Shown here one piece after another: positions 12,519 through 22,830 of a stretch of DNA of 64,000 nucleotides (positions are counted from its first letter, which is position 1; each line of letters opens with the position of its first letter). The notes beneath the pieces are model-generated. The model made no database searches. It worked only from the letters and a program-made list of their open reading frames with translations, and was not told the DNA's origin. Both the position numbers and the translations under genes were made by a program. Location of the stretch: the NCBI GenBank assembly GCA_947034895.1, contig OX344762.1, forward strand, positions 20,750,760 to 20,814,759, written 5' to 3'. This DNA is from Rhytidiadelphus loreus. Lineage: Eukaryota > Streptophyta > Bryopsida > Hypnales > Hylocomiaceae.

Positions 12519-13460
12519 CCCCTAAATGTCCAAACAACGTTTTTTAGCAACATAGTGATTTTAGGCAATTCACTACAGATGGAATTTTTATTTTTATTTT
12601 TGAAATTTTTTACATAATGTATCTCTAAGGAGTAACTTTAAGGCCCAACAATTTTCAGAAATTTTGACTACATGGTTCAAAATTTATTGCATGATATGTA
12701 ATTTTCAGTGTTCGGTGGGCAACCCGGGTAGAAATAAAAACTTCCTTGAAAATCACTTTTAAAAAAAAATAGAAATTTGAAATTGATGCTCTAGATTTTT
12801 ATATATGTGGTAAGCTTTGAATCATTACATTTTTATTAATGAGATGAAAGTTATGAGGAATTTTAGTTTGAGTTAGTTTGTGGGTAGTTATGGAATTTGT
12901 ACTCTAAAATAAACTTTGAAGTCCTTTATTTAACTAAATTTTAAATATTTTTGGAAAAAAATAAAAATATTAGGTGTATATTGTTTATTAAAACATTTCA
13001 ACCATTGGGGTTGGCATTTTTCAATTCTATAAATAAATTGTTAACAATTTAGTATTTTGAATAATTTTCTACTTCTTTCTACTTACTACTTTTCCCTATA
13101 TGTTGTGCAATTCCAAATGATCTAAAAATTTTCAAGCATGGAGCCAACTTGACTTGAGGAATGTATCCAAAAAGTAACCACCATTTTGAACATTTTTCAT
13201 ACAAATGTGACCTCGTAAAGTGCAACTGCTCGTATTTTCACATGGCCAAGAAAAAGATTTTTGTCACTTCAAAGTTCAAACGTTAATATCTTGCAAACTA
13301 CATAGTGGAAAATTCTAAAAAAATTTCCACATCTTTTCAAACTATTTCACTACAAGATCCTACGGTTACATGTGTCTAAAAATGTTCTTCATCTAAAATT
13401 TGGTGCTTAGGATAGTTTAGGAGCAATTTTAGTGAAAATATAGTCTCTGAAGTATAGGGG
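12519..13460 (+). mobile_element. piggyBac-like MITE, family A, 942 bp
   Basis: Flanked by TTAA on both sides (12515-12518 and 13461-13464), the piggyBac target duplication. It starts CCCCTAAATGTCCAAACAAC and ends in TATAGGGG, so the extreme termini are CCCCTA inverted repeats. It has no coding capacity. Related copies are at 52541-53670, 53675-55217, about 42020-42590 (inverted) and 1-352 (inverted). Internal phrases such as 'ctacaagatcctac' are shared between copies. Confidence 0.8.
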
Positions 13461-13518
13461 TTAAATATCCACCAATCAAGGTCTGACACATAAGCCCATG
13501 TCCACATTAACCTCTAAA

Positions 13519-13636
13519 CACTAGTAGAAAATGCAAGAATTTTGACAAATTTATGTTGAAATCAACAAAATAGTGACTGGGACAGGGCGACCAAATCAAT
13601 AGAAATCTGTTAAAATTCTTGCGTTTTCTACTAGTG
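13519..13636. mobile_element. Miniature CACTA element, 118 bp
   Basis: The inverted termini start CACTAGTAGAAAATGCAAGA at the left end, and the right end complements them over about 28 bp with two mismatches. A 3-bp AAA duplication lies on both sides (13516-13518 and 13637-13639). It sits 8 bp inside the left end of the piggyBac-like element at 13511-14567. Confidence 0.85.
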
Positions 13637-14303
13637 AAAAGACAAAAGCCTTTTTTTCTTTTGACAAAAAACACTTAAAACTGCCATTTGTATAGCAAAA
13701 AGTAAAAAGAAATTGAATTTTTTTTCTTTCACACCTAACCATAAGATCTTACACGTAACTAGTATGAGAATGTGTGGAAAAATTTCAGAAGTTTTGACCA
13801 CATAGATTGAGGGATTAGGTATTCAACTTTGAACATTTTTAACTTAAATTTTTTGCACTATAGAGTTTTGAGCTTTAAATCTTTAAAGTGAAGAATTGAT
13901 TTAAGAGTATAGGAAAAAATTAAAAAATTAAAAATTAAAAATAATTTTCATTCTTAAAAAAATTGATAAGTAGAAGTAGGTATATGATAGAAGGAAAATC
14001 TAAAATATTAATATTTTTTAGATGGAATTAGAATGAAATAATCCCAATGGTAAGATTGTTTTAGCAAAAAAACTAAACCGTGTGTATCTTTTTAATTTTT
14101 TGTTGCCCCTTTGTCCCCTTGTCCCTTATTTTGAGCTTATTTGGAAATAACTTTCGTTTTCGTGCACCAATTGAAAAAAAAATATATTCCCACAAAGCTA
14201 ATTAGCTTTTCTATCTTCAAAAAAAATTCAAAAAATTAGGGTAAAATTTTAGCTCGTAGATACCTACCCCAAATTCCATTTGTCTTTGAAGGGATAATGG
14301 TCC

Positions 14304-14559
14304 CATTAGATGTGTTTCAGCTACACTAGAGGGCTGTTTTAGGGCCATTCTCGAATCTGTTCCCAATGCAGCGAGGGAGCGTTGGGTGTTGTATTATCAA
14401 AAAAAAAATTGCTTTTGAAATGAGAAACTGAAAGTAATTTTTTTCCCCAATAACGTGGCCATCGCTCCACTACGTCAGACTGCTGCGCTGGCAAAGTGCA
14501 GTGCGTTCCCTGCAGTCGGGAACGCACGGCCCTTCGAATGGGCCAAATCCCATCTAATG
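14304..14559. mobile_element. CATTA-ended MITE, copy 1 (256 bp)
   Basis: Ends are CATTAGATGTG and CATCTAATG (inverted). The interior has paired GC-rich hairpins around 'tgttccc' and 'tgcagtcgggaac'. It lies directly next to the TTTAGGGG end of the surrounding TTAA element. Four other copies: 40531-40796, 53376-53662, 56311-56618, 58775-59054. The superfamily is not settled because no consistent target duplication is visible. Confidence 0.65.
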
Positions 14560-14571
14560 TTTAGGGGTTAA

Positions 14572-16546
14572 AGCCATAATCTAATCAAATTTTTCAGAAT
14601 CTTAAATGGTTTAGATTATTTTCTAGACAAATTTGCATGGAACAATGAATGGAATTGGGGCCAAACAATATGTAACGGAAATGGGGCAAAACAATATGTA
14701 ACAGAATTGGGAAGCAGACGGTAATGGGTTGGTCCACCTTACATTGAAGTTATTTTAGATGGTACACGTATGTGAAGGTTTGATTCAATACTTATTTAGG
14801 TGCCCAAATTGAATTTCCACATTATATTCTGAAGGATCCATGTCAAGATGACATGTGGCACTTTTTTATTTATAGAAATGATTTAATTTATGATGAGTTT
14901 GACCTTTATATGGGAGAATATAAGTGCCTAAAAGGTCAAAAGTGACCACTTTTGTATCTACATGAGTTGAAATGAATCATTTAGAAGGTTTAACCTTTAA
15001 ACTACATTTACTTGCCTAGAGGATAGTCCAAAGGGTAATCAAAATCTCTTTGAGGCAAGGTATAGATCTTGTTACTTGCCCAAAGTTTGTTTGGTTAGGG
15101 CAAGGAAAAGTAAATAATAAATAGTGCTTTGACTTTGTAGCCTAAATGTGGTGTTTGGCAAACCATATTTTCTATTGAAGTGGGTCTAGTAGGTTGAAAA
15201 ACACTCTAAAAGACAATTTTTGTCAATGATTCTTTGAAAACCAAGTTTGAAGGCTTAGCTTATCGTTTAAAGATTAACTCTAAAAGGATGAGACAATGAC
15301 CACATTTTTAAACTTTGAAATCCCTTTTTTTGTCTCTTTGTATACTCCCATTTGCAACATGAATGAAAATTTTTATATTTATTTTTCAAAGTTGTAATCA
15401 TATGTCTTCCATAAATCATAAGAATTTCAAATTTGTTTTAGAAAATTTGAAATTCCTGTGAATTTTCTAATAAAAAGTTGAAAAAAATTATATCAAATAT
15501 AATGTATATTCAAAAAATTGAAATCATCTCTATAGTATAGAACATCAGAATGGTGAAAATTAATCTATTTTATCATTCTAAAATTAAAAATAAATACTCC
15601 ATGGTAATAGGTCTAAAGATTAAAAATAAATACTCCATTGCAATAAAATGCCAAATTTTAGGAAGTTTTAAAGTTTAAGATTTGAATAGAAACTATAATT
15701 ATTGAGCAGTGTTTCATTAGTTGGTCTCAAATTCAAAAATATCATTTTTATGACTAAAATTCATATTAAGTGAAAAGAATGAAGGTTGCCAAAATACACT
15801 ACAAGGTGATCTATGGATTTGCCATTATCTTATGTAGGAAAGGAAGAAGGAAGAAGAATCCAACAACATTAATTGAAAATGAGTTCTAGAAAGTAAAAAA
15901 AATGGATGAAAAAAAATTTCACTTCATCCTAGAAGCCTCCCTGAAATTATCCAATGGATACAAAATGTCCTATAGAGTGCTTCAAAAATAAGGAAGGAAA
16001 TAAAATTTAATAATAGAAAGAAAAAAAATCTCACCTTTGATTTAGAAAGACAAATTTGAAAATTCTACAAGTAAAAATAGTTTGGAGGATAAGATTTTAC
16101 ATGTCAAAATTATATAGGACCCTAAAGGCCTAAATGGTAAGAAATAGTGAAATTTGACTCTACAAGTCAAGAGCTTTGATAACACCAACCTTAACATACG
16201 TGGATGGTATTCAAATATTGTAATTGACTATAAGAAACTTACATAAATATTTACATTTCAAACAACCCTAAAATTTCAATATATGTTTTTAAATTTTTTT
16301 TTGCAAACCCTAATCATTGAGAATAGTCTAGTAAGTGAAGTAGAAGTTGAGCAAAGATAAATTCTAAAATCGTAAGTATTGTACCTATATCTTTGTTTGG
16401 TAGCAAAAATTCAACTAGAAGATTTGCTAAATGAATTTAGCTTTAGGATGTTTAGAATTTCAAGATCAAATCCAAAAAAGAATATTGTATCCAATGGTCA
16501 AGGTTGGCAAAAACAATTCCAAAAAAATAATAATAATAATAATAAT

Positions 16547-16614
<68 letters not shown>

Positions 16615-16784
16615 TAAGGATTTTTTTCCAAAATAAATTTTATATGAGAAAAAAGAAAATCTTTTTATGTTTAGGTAGCTATGGAATTACATTTTCCAAC
16701 TTCAATTAATTATTTGGCAAAGAATGTTGAACATGACCACTGGATATGATAGAAGACTCATATTTTTAGGCATCAATATAAATT
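14572..16784. other. Anonymous AT-rich DNA
   Basis: No gene or bounded element recognised. (AAT)n lies at about 16527-16547 and (TA)n at 16552-16611. Open frames across the TA run (16379-16709) encode only Ile/Tyr repeats and are not genes. Confidence 0.6.
16527..16611. repeat. Compound (AAT)n-(TA)n microsatellite
   Basis: About 7 AAT units followed by about 30 TA units. Confidence 0.95.
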
Positions 16785-17348
16785 CTTGGGGGGGTCATGT
16801 AGAGTGTCCATTAGAAACCACGTGCAAACAAAACTTTGGACCCCCTATATACTTTTTGAATTTTAAATAAAACAAAATTAAAAAAATATGAATAGATTTT
16901 CCTACTTTGAAAGTTTATGTTTTGAATTATTGATATTTTTATTTGTTAATAATAATTAGTTATAAATTTTTGAAATAAAAAGACACATTGTAGAACTAAA
17001 AAATAACTTTCACACCCCTATATTATATAAGAAAAAATTGTCTAAGAAATGAACATAGAATTCCTAAAAATAACTCATTATTGAAAGCTCATTTTGAGTT
17101 GAATATTGACTCAATGGTCATCTAAATGTGTCCTCTATAATTATTTGAGTTGAAAAACATGCCATTTTAGTTCATTTTCAACCTCTTCTAGAAGTCATTT
17201 CATATTTTATTTGAGTTGAAAATTTTGGCAATAGAAAGCTATAGTCATTATTAAACAATGTTCAAAATTTTAGGTTGAAATTATAGTTGATTAGAAACCA
17301 CTTGTTCGCACGTGGTTTGTTATAGTAGAACTAAATGCACCCCCTAGG
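16785..17348. mobile_element. hAT-like MITE, 564 bp, 8-bp target duplication
   Basis: Flanked by TATAAATT (16777-16784 and 17349-17356). The left end CTTGGGGGGGTCATGTAGAG runs on to AACCACGTGCAAACA and CTTTGGACCCCCTAT. The right end, inverted, reads CCTAGGGGGTGCATTTAG and also contains AACCACGTGCGAACAAG. It is the sister of 11505-12084, 38698-39282 and the truncated 6649 copy. Confidence 0.78.
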
Positions 17349-17356
17349 TATAAATT

Positions 17357-18180
17357 GTATTAGCTAATGAAATTCTTTACATGGAATTTAGTTTTGGTTG
17401 AGTAAATTTCATCTCATCCATGCTTGTTCATTCAGATTCAAGTTTAAGTAGCATCATCATTCCACTAGAGATTGCAATTTGTATTGAAGGTGATTGCAAG
17501 AAACACTTGTCCTAATTTGTGTCCCCTTAACCTCAAACATGTGTTTTTTTGCTCATAACTATTATGTTGTATGTCAAATTTACATGAAATTTGAAATGAA
17601 GGTACATGTAGTAGTTTTGAACATTGAGTAATTTTTTTCATTTAAAAAAATATATTTTTACTATTCCCCCTCTGAATTGTATGTGTATGTTGGCCATTTT
17701 GGGGTAGTCTAGTAGTTCTATTTTTGACCTAGAAATGCAAATTTGAAGCTCAAAATTGGGATACAAAGACTTCTACTAAAGTTACATAAGCTCATAAAGA
17801 GTGTTTTTTTTAATTGTAAACCATCCACATGTGCTCATAGTTGTGCAAGCCGTGTAGAGAACACAATTTTTCTTTCCAAAGATGAAAATGGTTGAGAACC
17901 CTAAACCACTACTTTTTTTAACCCTACAGTCCAGATGCTGAATTTCTTTGTGCATGAATCTAAATTTCTTCCAGAAAAAAACTAAACCATTTGTTTTGTA
18001 ATTTTCTAGACACACAATATTCTATGAGTTTTTAGAAGTGAAAGCATATGGTGAGGACTTCGTAAAGATCGAGCTTCCTAACAATATTACAATATTTTGC
18101 AGCATTTTAGAAAAATTAAAAAAAACTATTTCATAGTTATCATATCTTCTTTTAACTAATGAAATTGGAAATTGTTTGTA
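17357..18180. other. No recognisable feature
   Basis: AT-rich. The short minus-strand open frame at 17782-18015 shows no recognisable domain. Confidence 0.5.
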
Positions 18181-19318
18181 GATCAACTGAAAATTAGACA
18201 TGGCGTTATCAAGCTATGGTGAAGTGCTATGGTGAAGTGCTTGGAGTCTGCTATTGTATTGCTACAGTATAGTTTGAAAACATTGCCCAGTGAAGTAACT
18301 TAAATTGTGCCGTTAAATCCAGTAATGACTGTACGTCCATGTAATTCATAAAAATAAGATGTATTTATGCAATTATGTACATACCTAAAGTGGAACTCTG
18401 CGTACACAAAGTCATATTCATGAACAAATATTAATGGTCACTGCAATCTCCGGACCAAAAATCAAAATATGAATAATAAACTAACAGCATGGTCAATTCT
18501 GTTAAATTGACCAGAGTGATTCTGAGCGTCAAAAACTGTGACATTCATCTGCATGAATTTCTTAAGACTAAGGTAAACTAGGACTTGGTACAGATTACAG
18601 ATTTACGTTTCAGAGCTCAGACCGCGCTATGACAAGTGCCAAAGAATTGATGTGTGATCTGTTAGACACGCATTGTTCATAAATTTAACAAGCTGTTCCC
18701 CAATGAATTTGATCCATAAATGAAATATTGAGCAAGAAATCTCAATATAGCGAACGGCATACATGTTGGCTTTGTATGTAACTTGTTGAAACTTCCGCAC
18801 AGCTTCAATCGCTTGCTATAATCTCAATATTTTAACTGAGGAGGCTTCTTCCCTGTATATAACTCTTTAGAAACACAAATTTAGCAGTTTTCTAACAGAT
18901 CTCACTCGAAACATTTAATTGAGAATTGAGGGTCTCAAAAGGATTACACCATAACAATAAAGACGGACAGTTTTATGAGATGTAACTACTATCGATCTTC
19001 ATATCTATGTTTTGTTGTTACCTCTACAAAATGGGATCCATTGAGTTTATGATCTATCTTTAATTGGGAAATAAGACCACGAACATTTAAGCTTATGAAT
19101 TAATGTAAATCAAATAACCGAGAGGGATCAAATTAGTACATCCTATACTCAGAACTAGAATCCAGTACTTAAATTTAATTTGACGCAAACCCATGAAATG
19201 TAGTGATTTTGACACTTCGAACTTTCAGAGGAAATTTCATGTGTTCGTCTCAAATTTCATGAGTTGGATCGTAGCTGCAAATGACTCTCTATCAAGATTT
19301 CACGAAATTACTAGGCAG

Positions 19319-19525
19319 TCACAGGAAACTCATATCGCGTTCCCTGTGTTGATTCCCGGTGAGTTCCCGGTGAGTTTCATATTTCCCTGTGAATGTGCAG
19401 TTGCGACATGTGTACAAAATTACTGTAATTAGCAAAGTTTTACAGATGTCAAATTCTAAAGTTCAGTGGGAAATATGAAACTCACCGGGAATCAACATAG
19501 GGAACGCGATATGAGTTTCCTGTGA
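19319..19525. ncRNA. Long near-perfect hairpin, possible small-RNA precursor
   Basis: The left arm 19319-19392 and right arm 19461-19525 are reverse complements over about 62 bp with very few mismatches, for example GGAAACTCATATCGCGTTCC against GGAACGCGATATGAGTTTCC. The left arm carries one 11-nt tandem duplication (gagttcccggt), which bulges out. The loop is about 70 nt. Such extended pairing fits a young microRNA gene or a siRNA-producing inverted repeat. It could also be a foldback MITE, but no target duplication is obvious. Confidence 0.55.
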
Positions 19526-20376
19526 GTTAAATTCTCACAATTCAAAGTATTACTCAACAAATCAGTTGAAATTTAACCATTGCGTCTATTCAAGGTTCAT
19601 CACACTTTTCTTTCAATTGCTGATATCAATCCCGGTATTGCCATAGAAACCACTTTCATATATCACGTGCTAAAGCCGAATACTCAAAAGCATCAGTAAC
19701 AACGTAAGCAGTGTGGCTGCAGCTATCTGCCTACTTAGCTGCAACGCACAGAATTGAATCTTATATATATTCCAGAACGAATAAGGTATTGCAGTAATTC
19801 CATTTCGTGATTTCCTGGACTAATTAGAATCAAACACAAAGAGTGCATCAGGAAAGAGTGAAATGGCTAAATAATCTGATTGCAATGACATCACTAACGA
19901 TGGGCAAACTCACTGCATGAGAAGTAATTAAATCAAAGGAGAGATTCCAGACGAACCTTAGCTTTGGATATCTCCCGGATGTGAAGATGGACAGGGCAGA
20001 CAGATTTTGTATGTAATCTGGTGCAGCATCGGTTTTAATCTCGGATTGTCTGTGTTTCGGATCGCATGCAGCTCGATCGATCCGTTGTGTGATCTTGAAA
20101 TGTTAGGACCAACCTTCATTCAACCTTCATTAAACTCGATCAGAGCTCGTGTAGTTAGTGGGCTGAGACTCATATCAGGAAATATTAAGAGTAACTTCAA
20201 AGTTGATGTTTGGGAAGGTTTCACTCAACTGAAGGCGATGATAGAAGAGCTCTATCTCAAGCACTATCACCAAAATCAACCTCTGATTCTCTACCTCATG
20301 TGAGAAGAGTTGAAGTTAGTTTGAAAGAGAGAGCGAGTGCTGTAATGAGACAGAATCAGCAGCAGTTAGTCCAGCT

Positions 20377-20475
20377 AAGCAATCAAAAGTCCTTGGGTCG
20401 AACTCTCCTGAGAACTTCCGATCGATCACCGGTCCATTCGTTTCAGGAGAGAAAGACCCAAAGACCTTTGCGTGC
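20377..20475 (+). ncRNA. MicroRNA-like hairpin, copy 1
   Basis: The 5' arm (cttgggtcgaactctcctga) pairs with the 3' arm. The 3' arm carries a 24-nt block at 20443-20466, starting TCAGGAGAGAAAGACCCAAA, identical in copies 2 and 3. Length is about 98 nt with a loop around 20412-20440. Pairing is strong but imperfect (GA/TT and CC/TT mismatches), as in plant microRNA precursors. Flanking and loop sequences are not conserved with the other copies. The core CAGGAGAGA also begins members of the miR390/miR1432/miR4376 superfamily, but the remainder differs. Confidence 0.6.
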
Positions 20476-21855
20476 TCCACACAAGCAATGCCGCTAGCTC
20501 CTTCTTCAGATTGAGTCGACGACGACAATAGTTTAGCTTTATTCGATCGGAGATACGTGGCATAGATGTAGTTGCAACTCGATCATGCTTCTGTGCATGG
20601 GATGGCCTGCTTGTCTTGCTTTGATGATTCCATCTGTACAGCATTCAGGACGGAATTTCAGACTGAGTCGACGATGGATCGGAGCAGTCAATTCAAGCTC
20701 ATAAGTCAATGGCAATTATCCAAGTCTGGCATGGAAATACGTCCGACCGCGAGTTAGATATGTCTATCGTTACGTTTCTAAGTATCGTACGCGTCGTGAG
20801 CGTTTCAGACCATTCACTGCCTTTGGATTTGTAGAAGAACTCAAGAACAGGTGAGCACTCGCTACTAGAATTCACCCCTACCACAACATTTGCAAGCAAG
20901 GTTTGAACTAAACACTAAACACTAATTTAATGTAACTCCAAATTTGACATTCAACATTGCTACTAAACGTTGTCCAAACTCCAAAGTGAACAATGGTATG
21001 GAACATGTTTGGTGAAAAAATGATTGTAAAAAGACGTTACTCAAGCATGTTCCAAAACGTTACATGTCTCTATAAACGCTGCTGAAAACCGTTGCGAAAC
21101 CTATCAAATTCTAGTAGCTGAGGAGACCTTGCGTGAGCGCTTGTTTGGTGCCAAGCCATTTGCACTTAGGCTAGCGAAAGCAGTGGCTGGGCCGGAGACT
21201 TGGGAAACCGGACGTCAGAGTGAGAATGTTGTATGTCCTACTACTGGGAGGAATGCGTGAATCCCAATATCAGGCAAGGAATAAACTGCATGCATGCATG
21301 CCCAACTTTCGATAATTCATATTACACTTGTAAAATCAGTTCTGATACCACGTGATACATTGTTAACACAAGCTCTAGCGATGTCTGGGCAGACTTGAAC
21401 AGCAGCTAGATCGATCGATCGAAGCAGAAAACGAATTTGACTATTAGAAATAGACCTGCTCTCATTGATTGGAAATGGAATCCAACATTAAGACTCCGAC
21501 ATTATTGCAGCATTTGTCGGCTAGTTGCAAATAACGCCAAGTTCATTAAATTGGCACAATTCCATTCAAATGGCAAGGTGAAATCTCGAGCAAGGAAGGA
21601 AATAAAACTACTCAGGGAGACAGATCGAGGGGTTGGGGTTACGGGTGGAAATCCTAGCTTACAGTTGCACAATGTTGTTGAGACTTGAGAAATGCAACTC
21701 GCATATTAGTTTGGGACTTTGGGTTTCTATCTGCACAACAAGTTATTGTAAATTTCAAAATGACTCATGCAGTACTACAAATTTAACGGAACTGAAGTTT
21801 AATCATATATTTTCTTCGTATCGTTTCTTCGTCTAGACGGGATAGCTAGCTTCCA

Positions 21856-21968
21856 GGCAACCACCGAAGGGACCCTGGGTTGATCTCTCCTGAAACTTAC
21901 CATGTCCCACAGCTCCAGCCGAGAGTGCATTTCAGGAGAGAAAGACCCAAAGACCCTCATGTGGTTAA
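21856..21968 (+). ncRNA. MicroRNA-like hairpin, copy 2
   Basis: The 5' arm GGCAACCAC...CTGGGTTGATCTCTCCTGAAA pairs with the 3' arm block at 21932-21955 and then GTGGTTAAC. Length is about 113 nt. The 3' block is identical to copies 1 and 3. The 5' arm and loop have diverged, the pattern expected if the 3' arm is the selected mature strand. Confidence 0.62.
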
Positions 21969-22318
21969 CACACGTCGAATGGACGAGCACATTGTGCACT
22001 TGAGTACGTGTTGCTGAAGCAGGTGCGTTCGAACTCAGGAGAATGATTATGAAACTCCTCCTCCTCCGAAACAGTCAGTGCAACCACGCTTGCTGAAGCC
22101 GATCTTCACTCTGTAGGATGGAATACACACATCACACGCTTGATTTTGCTGGGGCAATCAAGTAAAACAATTAAGCTGGCTAGCTGCACAAGCAGACTGG
22201 AGCTATACTAGCTTGAGAACACGCACTAGCCAGAGCTAGGTAACAGATCATCATTCTAGCTAACAATGAGATACATACACAGAGAGCTGCAATGAAATCC
22301 TGTTCAGGTGTTCGTCCA

Positions 22319-22415
22319 GGCAACCACACTCGGGTCCCTGGGTCGAATCCCTCCTGAAATGATCACAGTTGTGGTTCTCAGGAGAGAAAGACCCAAAGAC
22401 CCCCGTATGGTTGTC
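22319..22415 (+). ncRNA. MicroRNA-like hairpin, copy 3
   Basis: The 5' arm (ggcaaccacactcgggtccc, then tgggtcgaatccctcctgaa) pairs with the 3' arm block at 22378-22401 followed by CCCGTATGGTTGTC. It folds as one about 97-nt stem-loop with a tight CACAGTTGTG tip. The 24-nt 3' block is identical to copies 1 and 2. It lies 446 nt downstream of copy 2, so the two could share a transcript. Confidence 0.64.
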
Positions 22416-22788
22416 ATAGCTAGTCTTGGATCAATTGTCGAGGAGGCAACACAGGGAGAATGATACAGTTAGAGCCTGGTATGCATTCATGCTGGAAGCA
22501 CCAGCCGTGTGCCAGCCTTTACAACGTCGTCCTTTCCTGCAGTTCAAATCCGGTCAGATATCTCCCGAATTTGCTGGGCTTGGACAAGCTGGCTGCTGCA
22601 GCGCGCCTGCTGGAGCTTGCTTGCTTTGAGAGGAGTACCATCACGGCCATTCAATGGAAAAGTCAAGGTTGACGAGAACACTCGGTCGCGACCAGTTATC
22701 ACTCCGGCAAAGCGCAAGAGGGGTATATATACCCACTGCTGGGGTACCCTTGGCACTGACTAGACATTACTATTATATATTTTTTGAA

Positions 22789-22789
<1 letters not shown>

Positions 22790-22826
<37 letters not shown>
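22790..22826. repeat. (ATT)n microsatellite
   Basis: About 12 uninterrupted units. Confidence 0.95.

Positions 22827-22830
<4 letters not shown>

Larger units (their letters stand above)
13511..14567 (-). mobile_element. piggyBac-like MITE, family C, with two insertions
   Basis: TTAA flanks at 13507-13510 and 14568-14571. Read on the minus strand it matches the element at 53974-54897: GGACCATT, 'gggtaggtatct', 'aagctaattagctttgtggg', 'actgcca', 'ttgtcaaaa'. Its left terminus CCTCTAAA is interrupted by a CACTA MITE (13519-13636). Its right terminus TTTAGGGG is separated from the body by a CATTA-ended MITE (14304-14559). The body alone would be about 680 bp. Confidence 0.7.

Noticed and set aside
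13345..13375. 'ttcactacaagatcctac' as a CACTA end
   Set aside because: It is an internal phrase conserved among all family A TTAA elements.
21339..21375. TTCTGATACCACGTG followed by TGTTAACA, resembling an initiator-Met tRNA primer-binding site and LTR start on the minus strand
   Set aside because: No second LTR, polypurine tract or gag/pol remnant was found within the island.
22720..22750. GGGTATATATACCC palindrome as a TATA promoter
   Set aside because: No downstream transcript evidence or gene. A palindrome of this length can arise by chance.
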